A stretch of DNA of 5,834 bases from DATAFO01 sp046728935 (GCA_046728935.1 JBKPFS010000099.1:1-5834), one strand, 5' to 3'; positions 1 to 5,186 are shown, numbered from the stretch's first letter. Numbers and translations are program-made. Notes: generated by a model not told the origin, from the letters alone.

Positions 1-342
1 CAGTACAGGATCGCCGTAGGCGACGCCGGCGGCGGGCGCGAGAACACCTTCACGATCGAGATCGACGGCGTGGACCCTCCCAATACGCGAATCGACCGCG
101 GACCCAAGCACAAGACCAAGCGCAAGCGGGCGACCTTCGAGTTCAGCTCGATACCGGGCGGAGCCGGCTTCCAGTGCAGCCTCGATGGAGCTGCCTTCGC
201 CGGCTGCTCGTCGCCGACGACGGTCCGCGTGAAGAGGGGCAAGCACACCTTCCGCGTGCGCGCGAAGGACCAGTTCGGCAACATCGATCGAAGCCCGGCC
301 GAGCACCACTGGAAGGTGAAGAAGAAGAGGAGGCGGCGCTAG
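1..342 (+). CDS. C-terminal end of a secreted/surface protein with an Ig-like module (partial, 5' end missing)
   Basis: The frame is open from base 1 to a TAG at 340-342, giving 113 codons with no start inside the window. An internal GTG at 70 is probably not the real start, because the residues before it (ending TFTIEIDGVD) read as normal coding sequence. After a lysine/arginine-rich linker (residues 33-43) comes a compact beta-rich module (about 44-106). It has two cysteines, C59 and C69, in the pattern FQCSLDGAAFAGC, and then GKHTFRVRAKDQFGNID. This matches the Ig-like/bacterial surface repeats common in extracellular proteins of soil Actinobacteria, where the cysteines would form a disulfide. 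The protein ends in a very basic KKKRRRR tail. The function of the whole protein cannot be told from this fragment. The stop codon shares the palindrome CTAG with the stop of the convergent gene. Confidence 0.72.
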   Translation, partial: QYRIAVGDAGGGRENTFTIEIDGVDPPNTRIDRGPKHKTKRKRATFEFSSIPGGAGFQCSLDGAAFAGCSSPTTVRVKRGKHTFRVRAKDQFGNIDRSPAEHHWKVKKKRRRR

Positions 343-860
343 GTCGCGAGCTGGTAGAGCAGCCAGACGAGGACCAAGGCGCCCGTGACGGCGACGAGGA
401 TCCCGATCGCGAGCCTGGCCGGCGAGGTCTCGCCGCCCCCCTCGGCGCTCCCGTCGCCGCCGCCCTCCACGTCGGAGGCGGAGAGCAAGCCCTTGGCCGC
501 CTCGTAGGCGGCCTGGGGGACGAGGATCTCGCGTGGCCCGCCGGCGAGGAAGTCGGGCACGTCGAAGCCGCGCGCCCGGCGCTGGACGCTCGGGATCCCC
601 TCCTCGAGGAGCATCCCCTGGATCAGCTCGGCCTCGGCCTGGTTTCGACCCCAGCCGGCCTTCACCAGCTCGCCGCCGAGGTACTGCGGCTTCACCTTGC
701 GCGCCCGCTCGTGGGATTCGGTGATCGGCTCCTCCTCGCCGCGGCCGACGTAGACGAGCGGCATCCCGCAGTCCGCGCAGAAGCGCTCGGAGACCCCGTA
801 CCTGCGCGCGCAGCTCGGGCAGGCCAGCGGCCGTACGTCGGCGCTCCCCTCATTCGACAC
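339..860 (-). CDS. Zinc-ribbon / DUF2007-like protein with C-terminal membrane anchor
   Basis: The protein has 173 residues in three parts. An N-terminal zinc ribbon has ligands C14, C17, C28 and C31 (CPSC...CADC). A segment at about 62-127 (GGELVKAGWGRNQAEAELIQ, ending in EILVPQAAYEAAKGLL) looks like the DUF2007 'putative signal-transducing protein' fold. After a Gly/Glu-rich linker there is one transmembrane helix at about 149-170, close to the C terminus. The soluble part is therefore probably tail-anchored and cytoplasmic. The GTG start at 860 is chosen because a strong AGGAGGT lies 8 bases upstream, inside the end of the JAMM peptidase gene. The two reading frames overlap by 11 bases, so the genes are almost certainly co-transcribed and translationally coupled. 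The biochemical role is unknown. Coupling to a Mec-like peptidase suggests a partner or sensor role, but that is inference. Confidence 0.8.
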   Translation of the reverse strand: MSNEGSADVRPLACPSCARRYGVSERFCADCGMPLVYVGRGEEEPITESHERARKVKPQYLGGELVKAGWGRNQAEAELIQGMLLEEGIPSVQRRARGFDVPDFLAGGPREILVPQAAYEAAKGLLSASDVEGGGDGSAEGGGETSPARLAIGILVAVTGALVLVWLLYQLAT

Positions 861-1245
861 CGAGGTCCACCTCCTCGATCGCGCCGCCCCGAATCGTGAA
901 GGCGCGGACCTCGGGCTCCTCGGCCGCCAGCGAGCAGATCAGATACACGGGATCGGGCCAGTTGGCCGCCAGGTTGACGTCGGTCTGGGAGGGATAGGCG
1001 TCGCTGCGCGTGTGGGAGTGGTAAATCGCGGTCAGCTCCTCCCCCCGTGCCTCGATTTCGTTCGTGATCCGGAACAGGTCCTGAGGGTGGACGTTGTAGC
1101 GCAGCGGGCTCTCGAACTCGTTTCGTGCCCGATAGACGGTGGTCGCACGGCCGTTCAAGCCGCCGACGAGCCCGCAGCACTCGTTGGGCGCCTCCTCGCG
1201 GGCATGGGCCACGATGTCGTCGAGCAGCGCGTTGCCGATCCTCAC
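850..1245 (-). CDS. mec: JAMM/MPN+ (M67) metallopeptidase, Mec-like
   Basis: This 131-residue protein is a complete single-domain JAMM zinc peptidase. The motif is fully present: E22 in NECCG, then H76-S-H78, seven residues, S86, two residues, D89 (HSHTRSDAYPSQTD). The stretch IYHSHTxxxAYPSxTDVxLA closely matches, from memory, M. tuberculosis Mec (Rv1334). Mec hydrolyses the bond between the C-terminal glycine of the sulfur carrier CysO and newly made cysteine, acting with CysM in the cytoplasm. The length is also that of Mec. The start is GTG at 1245; only weak purine bases precede it. A TACGCT hexamer about 10 bases upstream suggests a leaderless or near-leaderless transcript. It is the first gene of a two-gene operon with the zinc-ribbon protein and is divergent from the GntR gene. 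A related JAMM peptidase acting on another ubiquitin-like carrier cannot be excluded, since no carrier gene is in the window. Confidence 0.85.
   Translation of the reverse strand: MRIGNALLDDIVAHAREEAPNECCGLVGGLNGRATTVYRARNEFESPLRYNVHPQDLFRITNEIEARGEELTAIYHSHTRSDAYPSQTDVNLAANWPDPVYLICSLAAEEPEVRAFTIRGGAIEEVDLGVE
869..875 (-). promoter_or_regulatory. Shine-Dalgarno site for the zinc-ribbon gene
   Basis: The minus strand reads AGGAGGT, 8 bases before the GTG at 860. The site lies within the last codons of the JAMM gene (encoding Glu-Glu-Val) and fixes the GTG as the start. The nearby ATG at 853-851 is out of frame. Confidence 0.75.
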
Positions 1246-1302
1246 CCGTCGAGCGTACTTGTGCGACGAACCCGGCGTTGAGCAGGTTGTGCGTGCCCAA
1301 AC

Positions 1303-1324
1303 CCGGGTTCGCCGGGGAACCCGG
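1303..1324. repeat. Inverted repeat CCGGGTT / AACCCGG in the divergent control region
   Basis: CCGGGTT at 1303-1309 is the reverse complement of AACCCGG at 1318-1324, with an 8-base spacer. It could form a 7-bp hairpin. AACCCGG also occurs directly at 1269-1275 and 1300-1306, so the 127-base intergenic region holds three direct copies and one inverted copy. It has no U-tract, so it is not an obvious terminator. It may be a binding site or chance in GC-rich DNA. Confidence 0.45.
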
Positions 1325-1351
1325 AGTGTGCTAGTTGACTAATACACTCCG
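1322..1351. promoter_or_regulatory. Putative GntR-type operator (30-bp interrupted palindrome)
   Basis: Outer arms CGGAGTGT (1322-1329) and ACACTCCG (1344-1351) pair perfectly. At the exact centre lies a second palindrome, TAGT-TG-ACTA (1332-1341). Twelve of fifteen symmetric base pairs match. The GTGT...TAGT / ACTA...ACAC design agrees with the GT...AC symmetry of operators bound by GntR-family dimers. The palindrome covers the -35 hexamer of the GntR gene that starts 22 bases downstream, so autorepression is the simplest reading. It could also affect the divergent JAMM operon. Confidence 0.62.
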
Positions 1352-1364
1352 CAGGCGCTACTGT
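1335..1364 (+). promoter_or_regulatory. Promoter of the GntR gene, probably giving a leaderless mRNA
   Basis: A -35 hexamer TTGACT (1335-1340), an 18-base spacer and a -10 hexamer TACTGT (1359-1364) fit a housekeeping sigma promoter. The expected transcription start, about 7 bases after the -10, falls at 1371-1373, on or next to the ATG at 1373. No Shine-Dalgarno sequence is present, which agrees with a leaderless transcript. Confidence 0.6.
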
Positions 1365-1372
1365 GTGCGCTG

Positions 1373-2368
1373 ATGGCACAGTCAGGCACGAAATCGCGGC
1401 GCGGCGGCCCCGAGCGGACCCCGTTTCGCGCCGACCCGGCGGACGAGCTTCCAGTCGGCGTCCAGCTCGCCTGGCGGCTCCGGGCGCCGGTGGCCTCGGG
1501 CCGACTCGCCCCTGGGGAGCGGATGCCGAGCGTGCGCACGCTGGCCGAGTGGGCCGGCGTGAACGTGAACACCGTGCGCGGCGCCTACGCCCGGCTGGAG
1601 GACGAAGGCATCGTCACCACCCGCCACGGGCTAGGTACCTTCGTCGCCGACGACGCGACCGGCTCGCCCGAGGTCGAGCGGCTCGCCGCCGAGGCGATCG
1701 AGGGAGCCCACGACGCGGGCGTGGATCCGCGCGACGTCGCCATCGTCACGCTGGTCTCCGCTGGCCTGCCCGAGGCGCTCGACGAGGGCCTTCCGCACGA
1801 GCCCGACGACGAGCTCGAAGTCGAGGATCCGGATCTCGAGCAGCTCGCGGCCGAGCTCGACCTCTCGGACGCCTGGCTGGAGGCCGACGACCTTTCCGCG
1901 CGCCGCGAGCTTCGCCGCCAGATCGGGCGCCTCGAGGCTCAGCTGGCGAGCTACCGCCGCGACATCGAGCCTCCGGCGCGACGGATCCGCCCGGCAGAGC
2001 CGCGGATCGCCAACGTCGCCGAGCTGGAGAGCACGCGCGACGCGCTGCTCAGCCAGCTGGGCCGCGCCCGCGCCGCGGCGGCCCGGCGAGCGCGTCGCGA
2101 GCGCCGGGCCCGCGAGCTGCGCGACGCGATGGTGGCCGACCCGGCCTCGCACCGCTGGGACGTCGTCTCCGCGGCGGAGGCCGGTGAGGAGGGGTGCAAG
2201 GAGTGGGACGTGAGCCCACGCTTCGGACCGCTGGGCGCGCTGATGAGCTGGTGGCGGGTAAGGGTCTCGGGGGGGTGCCCGTTAGCCCGGCCGCTTGCGC
2301 CGGCGTCGGGGCTCACTGGGGAGCTTGGTGATGGTCAGCTCCGTCGCGGACAGGGCGTTCCTTGCTGA
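1373..2368 (+). CDS. GntR-family (YtrA-like) transcriptional regulator with coiled-coil and extra C-terminal domain
   Basis: The protein has 331 residues. Residues 27-92 form a GntR winged helix: PVGVQLAWRLRAPVASGRL, then PSVRTLAEWAGVNVNTV as the helix-turn-helix, then the wing TTRHGLGTFV. The rest does not resemble the usual FadR, HutC or aminotransferase-like (MocR) effector domains. Residues 105-170 are acidic, 175-250 are Arg/Ala/Leu/Glu-rich and likely coiled coil, and 251-304 form a small domain with WDV, a Cys at 275, and a closing WWRVRVSGGCPL. I have the impression that this last domain recurs in actinobacterial proteins ending in a similar SGCPLP, but cannot verify it. The ATG at 1373 follows a leaderless-type promoter overlapping a palindromic operator, implying autoregulation. 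The last 26 or so residues have much weaker third-position G/C bias and may be a read-through extension. The target is probably itself and perhaps the membrane protein downstream. Confidence 0.85.
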   Translation: MAQSGTKSRRGGPERTPFRADPADELPVGVQLAWRLRAPVASGRLAPGERMPSVRTLAEWAGVNVNTVRGAYARLEDEGIVTTRHGLGTFVADDATGSPEVERLAAEAIEGAHDAGVDPRDVAIVTLVSAGLPEALDEGLPHEPDDELEVEDPDLEQLAAELDLSDAWLEADDLSARRELRRQIGRLEAQLASYRRDIEPPARRIRPAEPRIANVAELESTRDALLSQLGRARAAAARRARRERRARELRDAMVADPASHRWDVVSAAEAGEEGCKEWDVSPRFGPLGALMSWWRVRVSGGCPLARPLAPASGLTGELGDGQLRRGQGVPC

Positions 2369-2496
2369 ACGCGGTCATCATCCACACCATCGGGATGATG
2401 GGGACGCTGGTCTTCTGGGGCGCGAACCCGCGCGCACCGATCGGGGCTGAGACCGGTGAGTGGAGGACGATGAGGTGGCAACCGAGGCACATGTGA
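2362..2496 (+). CDS. Possible small hydrophobic ORF between the regulator and the membrane protein
   Basis: A TTG at 2362 overlaps the last 7 bases of the GntR gene and opens a 44-codon frame ending at TGA 2494-2496. It has an AGGG 6 bases upstream. The predicted peptide begins with a hydrophobic stretch, LNAVIIHTIGMMGTLVFWG, followed by a polar tail. From AAC 2368 for about 20 codons every third base is G or C, which looks like genuine coding sequence. It overlaps the start of the next gene by up to 22 bases. There is no recognised homologue, and the start could instead be ATG at 2395. It may be a small membrane protein, a decayed fragment, or chance. Confidence 0.25.
   Translation: MLNAVIIHTIGMMGTLVFWGANPRAPIGAETGEWRTMRWQPRHM
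2462..2466 (+). promoter_or_regulatory. Shine-Dalgarno site selecting the GTG start at 2475
   Basis: GGAGG lies 8 bases before GTG 2475. The GTG at 2460 and the ATG at 2502, both in the same frame, have no comparably placed site, so 2475 is preferred. Confidence 0.6.
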
Positions 2497-2903
2497 ACAC
2501 CATGCGCGGCAACGACCATGCCACGCGGCGGTTGGCGGGCGCCTTCGTGCTCGTGGTGATGGGCATCGCGTGCGTAGTGTTCTGGATCGGGATTCCGGTC
2601 GGCGGCCTCTGGGCGCTCGGGCAGGCTACGGACTCGTTCACCACTCACTTCGTGCTCGGCCTGCTGCTGGTCCCGATGGCAATGGCGACCTTCGCGCCGG
2701 TGCTCTTCTGGCTCAACAACCTCTATCTGCGCGTCACCGGGGTGCTCGAGCGCCTCGAGGAGGAGGAGCTCGAGTTCGGCTGGGAACGGCGCGTCCGCGG
2801 CCCGCTGGAGCCGATGCTGCTCTTCTCGTTCGTGGTCGCGCTGATCGCGCTGTTCGTGTGGTTCTTCGTCTTCGCCGAGAACCCGCCGCACCAGGTCCTC
2901 TAG
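2475..2903 (+). CDS. Three-helix integral membrane protein of unknown function
   Basis: From GTG 2475 the product has 142 residues; an in-frame GTG at 2460 would add five. After a short polar N terminus containing RR come three strongly hydrophobic segments. These are LAGAFVLVVMGIACVVFWIG onward, HFVLGLLLVPMAMATFAPVL followed by FWLNNLYL, and LLFSFVVALIALFVWFFVFA near the end. Between helices 2 and 3 is a charged loop with an acidic run (ERLEEEELEF) and then ERRVRG. The positive-inside rule puts the N terminus and this loop in the cytoplasm and the short C-terminal tail outside. I recognise no family and see no catalytic motif. It follows the GntR gene on the same strand after 106 bases, so it may be controlled by that regulator; YtrA-like regulators often sit next to membrane or transporter genes. 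It ends in a palindrome, 16 bases from the stop of the convergent operon. Confidence 0.72.
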   Translation: MATEAHVNTMRGNDHATRRLAGAFVLVVMGIACVVFWIGIPVGGLWALGQATDSFTTHFVLGLLLVPMAMATFAPVLFWLNNLYLRVTGVLERLEEEELEFGWERRVRGPLEPMLLFSFVVALIALFVWFFVFAENPPHQVL

Positions 2904-2919
2904 AGGCGAGACGCTCCCC

Positions 2920-3726
2920 TCAGTACCAGGCGACGGAGGGGTCGCGCTCCGGCTCGCGCAGGTCGCCGGCCTCGGCGCCGAGCAGATCCGGGTCCTCGCG
3001 CCCCAGCTCCCACAGCAGGTCGTCCAGCACGGGCACCTCGACCCCGGCCTCCACGGCGACCCGCTTGAAGGCCGCGCGTGTCGAGGCCCGCACTGCCTCG
3101 AGCGCGCCGGGGGCGACCAGACCGGATCGCAGGGCGATCCGCATCAGCACGTTGTCGGCGCTCACCTCCCAGTGCTCCGGGTCGGCGACCTCGAACCAGA
3201 CCCGACGCTCGCAGATCTTCGCGAACAGGAACGACTTCTTCTGGAGCGGGTCGGCGTACGCCTCGAAGCGCGAGAGGCGTCCCACGAGGCCCCCTCCCCC
3301 ACCGAGCCGTCCCTCGCTCGCCGCCAGCAGCGCGACCGCCGATCCGCCGTAGTCATCCGCGAGCCCACGGGCCAGGTCGCGAAGCAGCGTGGCGCGGCGG
3401 TCCGGATCGGCGACCGTCTCGCCGCCGATCCGAAACGCCTCCGCGACGTCCGAGGCGCTCGCGTCGCGCAGGCGCTCCGCGCTCAAGAGCCCTCGATCGC
3501 GCTCGGCGGCGCGCAGGCCCACCGCCCACATCAGGGCACTGCCCTCGAACGGTCCGCGGCCCCCGACCAGGTAGCGCCCGCGGTAGCCGGTGCGGTGGTC
3601 GACGGCGCAGAGGTAGAGCGCCGCGTCGGCGTTCGGGACGTGGGCGAAGCTCGGCGGCTCGTAGTCGGGCGCCAGCTCGCGTACGCGCTCGGCGACCCGC
3701 TCGACGGCGGCGGCTTCGACGGTCAT
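2920..3726 (-). CDS. Queuosine-salvage (Qng1/DUF2419)-like glycosylase-fold protein
   Basis: The protein has 268 residues, with an ATG at 3726 and weak AGGG upstream. By eye and from memory it tracks the eukaryotic/bacterial Qng1 family, which releases queuine from queuosine 5'-monophosphate and has a helix-hairpin-helix DNA-glycosylase fold. Supporting matches occur in the right order. GLLSAERLRDASASDVAEAF corresponds to the helical region after the family's Gly-rich entry. ADDYGGSAVALL (123-134) corresponds to a FGGSF-type segment. DPLQKKSFLFAKI (159-171) corresponds to a K-rich helix. SADNVLMRIALRSGLV (189-204) sits where the family has ADYRLPQVLAHLG, so D191 would be the catalytic Asp. 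VLDDLLWELG (233-242) plus a terminal AWY correspond to LLDYYLWDYA and a terminal YY. It is shorter than human Qng1, so substrate use is uncertain and another nucleoside or DNA substrate is possible. It is the third gene of the cysM operon, 23 bases after the VOC gene. Confidence 0.58.
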   Translation of the reverse strand: MTVEAAAVERVAERVRELAPDYEPPSFAHVPNADAALYLCAVDHRTGYRGRYLVGGRGPFEGSALMWAVGLRAAERDRGLLSAERLRDASASDVAEAFRIGGETVADPDRRATLLRDLARGLADDYGGSAVALLAASEGRLGGGGGLVGRLSRFEAYADPLQKKSFLFAKICERRVWFEVADPEHWEVSADNVLMRIALRSGLVAPGALEAVRASTRAAFKRVAVEAGVEVPVLDDLLWELGREDPDLLGAEAGDLREPERDPSVAWY

Positions 3727-3749
3727 CGGCCCGGACCCTAGGCCGCGGC

Positions 3750-4121
3750 TCAGACCTCGTAGGTCGTCAGCTCGAGCCGGTGGCCGTCGGGATCCTCGAA
3801 GTAGATCGAGTGCGCGGCGCCGTGATCCGAGAAGCTGACCTCGATCCCGCGCTCCGCGAGCTCGCTTCGTGCCGCCCCGAACGCTCCCCAGTCGACGCGG
3901 AAGGCGATGTGCAGGATGTGCGGAGCGGTCTCGCCCGGGAAGTCATCGCCCTCGGGGAAGAGCGCCATGCCGCTTCCCTCGGAGGCCATGATCCGCGGAG
4001 GATCCCACTGGGGCTGGACCCGTTCGAGGCCGAGGACGTCCCGGTAGAACTCCTCAGACCGATCGAGGTCGCTGACCGCGATCGCGACGTGATCGAGTCC
4101 CCGGGTGGTGAAGCCCGCCAC
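3750..4121 (-). CDS. VOC-superfamily (glyoxalase/dioxygenase/Fos-like) metalloprotein
   Basis: This 123-residue single-domain protein has the paired beta-alpha-beta-beta-beta modules of the vicinal oxygen chelate fold. The first module is LDHVAIAVSDLDRSEEFY with DVLGLE; the second holds HILHIAFRV and SIYFEDPDGHRLELTTYE. Probable divalent-metal ligands are H11, H71 and E117, the usual His/His/Glu arrangement. Such proteins act as homodimers on substrates ranging from methylglyoxal-thiol adducts to catechols and fosfomycin, so the substrate is open. The DPDGH-x-(L/F)-E ending is shared with thiol-transferring members, but the protein is shorter than FosB and lacks its C-terminal segment. Start GTG 4121 lies 9 bases after the cysM stop, and the only likely Shine-Dalgarno bases (GTAGG) overlap that stop, implying translational coupling. 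A thiol-related job next to cysM is an attractive but unproven guess. Confidence 0.9.
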   Translation of the reverse strand: MAGFTTRGLDHVAIAVSDLDRSEEFYRDVLGLERVQPQWDPPRIMASEGSGMALFPEGDDFPGETAPHILHIAFRVDWGAFGAARSELAERGIEVSFSDHGAAHSIYFEDPDGHRLELTTYEV

Positions 4122-4130
4122 GGCGGCGGC

Positions 4131-5093
4131 CTACCACCAGACGATCGAGTCGACGTCCTCGAGCTCCGAGACCGGCTTCGTGTAGACGCCCGAGGAGAGG
4201 TACTTCCAGCCGTCGTCGGGGACGATGAAGACGACGTTGCCCTCGTCGAGCTCGGCCGCGATCCGGGCGCAGACGGTGGCGATGGCGCCGCTCGAGACGC
4301 CTGCGAAGAGGCCCTCCTCGTGCAACAGCTTCTGGGTCCAGACGATCGCGTCGCGGTTCGAGACCATGATCTTTCGGTCGAGCAGCGAGAGGTCGATGAT
4401 CGGCGGGATGAAACCGTCGTCGAGCGAGCGAAGGCCCTGGACGAGCTCGCCCTGCATCGGCTCGGCGGCGACGATCTTCGTCTCCGGGTCGTGTTCCTTG
4501 AGGCGCCTCCCCACCCCCATCAGCGTGCCGCCGGTGCCGAGCCCGCCGACGAAGGCCGCGATCTCGTCGAGCTCCTCGAGGATCTCCGGCGCGGTCCCGT
4601 CGTAATGGCAGCGTGGGTTCGCCTCGTTGCCGTACTGGTACGGCATGTAGTAGGAGGGGTCCTGGGCCATCTCCAGGGCCAGTTCGACCGCCCCGTTCGA
4701 GCCCTTGGCGCCCTCGGAGTAGACGATCTCGGCCCCGTACATGCGCAGCAGCTGGGTGCGCTCCCCGGTGACGTTGTCGGGCATCACCGCCTTCAGCGGA
4801 TAGCCCTTGCGGCGGCAGATCATCGCCAGCGAGATGCCGGTGTTGCCCGACGTCGGCTCGAGGATGGTCTGCCCTGGCTCGATCGCGCCCTCGGCCTCGG
4901 CGTCGTCGATCATCGCCTTCGCCACGCGGTCCTTCACCGAGCCGGTGGGATTCCTCCCCTCGAGCTTCGCGAAGATTCGCACCCCCGGCTTCGGCGACAG
5001 CCGCGGCATCTCGACCAGCGGCGTATTGCCGACCGCCTCGAGGACGTTGCCGTACCGCCCGCCGCACGGCCGATTGAGTGTCGGCTCGAGCAT
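4131..5093 (-). CDS. cysM: Cysteine synthase, CysM type (PLP-dependent, probably O-phosphoserine-using)
   Basis: This 320-residue fold-type II PLP enzyme makes cysteine from an activated serine and a sulfur donor. K54 in NPTGSVKDR forms the Schiff base with PLP. TSGNTG (81-86) is the substrate loop. GLGTGGTLMG (184-193) binds the PLP phosphate, and SSGA (267-270) lies at the pyridine nitrogen. From memory it aligns along its length with M. tuberculosis CysM (LExRNPTGSxKDR, YQYGNxAN, GWKYLSxGxY). R222 in GLRSLDDGFIP falls on Arg220 of that enzyme, the residue tied to O-phosphoserine rather than O-acetylserine. If this holds, the sulfur donor would be thiocarboxylated CysO. The N terminus is about 10 residues longer than in M. 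tuberculosis, and no alternative start is visible. The ATG at 5093 has no Shine-Dalgarno; a TACACT hexamer 10 bases upstream suggests a very short or absent leader. It heads a three-gene operon and is divergent from an amino-acid-binding lipoprotein. Confidence 0.93.
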   Translation of the reverse strand: MLEPTLNRPCGGRYGNVLEAVGNTPLVEMPRLSPKPGVRIFAKLEGRNPTGSVKDRVAKAMIDDAEAEGAIEPGQTILEPTSGNTGISLAMICRRKGYPLKAVMPDNVTGERTQLLRMYGAEIVYSEGAKGSNGAVELALEMAQDPSYYMPYQYGNEANPRCHYDGTAPEILEELDEIAAFVGGLGTGGTLMGVGRRLKEHDPETKIVAAEPMQGELVQGLRSLDDGFIPPIIDLSLLDRKIMVSNRDAIVWTQKLLHEEGLFAGVSSGAIATVCARIAAELDEGNVVFIVPDDGWKYLSSGVYTKPVSELEDVDSIVWW

Positions 5094-5103
5094 CGCTTTA
5101 GAA

Positions 5104-5109
5104 AGTGTA
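5104..5109 (-). promoter_or_regulatory. Possible -10 element for the cysM operon
   Basis: TACACT on the minus strand lies 10 bases before the cysM ATG, so transcription would begin within about 5 bases of the start codon. No good -35 hexamer is visible at the usual spacing, so this is tentative. The rest of the 104-base divergent region (5094-5197) shows no clear palindrome. For the plus-strand gene there is only a weak TATGTT (5144-5149) as a possible -10. Confidence 0.28.
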
Positions 5110-5186
5110 GTGGTGGGACGGGGAGCCGACGAGTGGGGAGCGATATGTTGCCGTTGGGGTGCAGGGAGAAACTGGAAAGCGACGAG

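Noticed and set aside
174..899. Plus-strand open frame across the zinc-ribbon and JAMM genes
   Set aside because: Shadow of the minus-strand operon: compositionally biased, with no motif. It also overlaps the Ig-like gene.
692..1300. Minus-strand open frame over the JAMM gene and its upstream region
   Set aside because: It is an Arg-rich alternate frame of the JAMM gene, which has a perfect catalytic motif in the other frame. It also runs through the divergent promoter region.
1363..2187. Second plus-strand frame inside the GntR gene
   Set aside because: Almost pure Arg/Ala/Gly/Pro; an out-of-frame reading of GC-rich coding DNA.
2287..2304. CCGGC...GCCGG as an intrinsic terminator for the GntR gene
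   Set aside because: It has a short stem and no T-run, and it lies before the stop codon in the open frame; not convincing.
2313..2891. Minus-strand frame opposite the membrane protein
   Set aside because: His/Glu/Arg-rich antisense of a hydrophobic gene, with no domain; the plus strand has clear helices and a ribosome site.
4054..5067. Alternate minus-strand frame over cysM
   Set aside because: Arg/Gly-rich shadow; the overlapping frame encodes a complete cysteine synthase.
5104..5109. AGTGTA upstream of cysM as a GntR half-operator
   Set aside because: Only six bases resemble one arm of the 1322-1351 palindrome and no matching second arm is present. It is better explained as a possible -10 for cysM.
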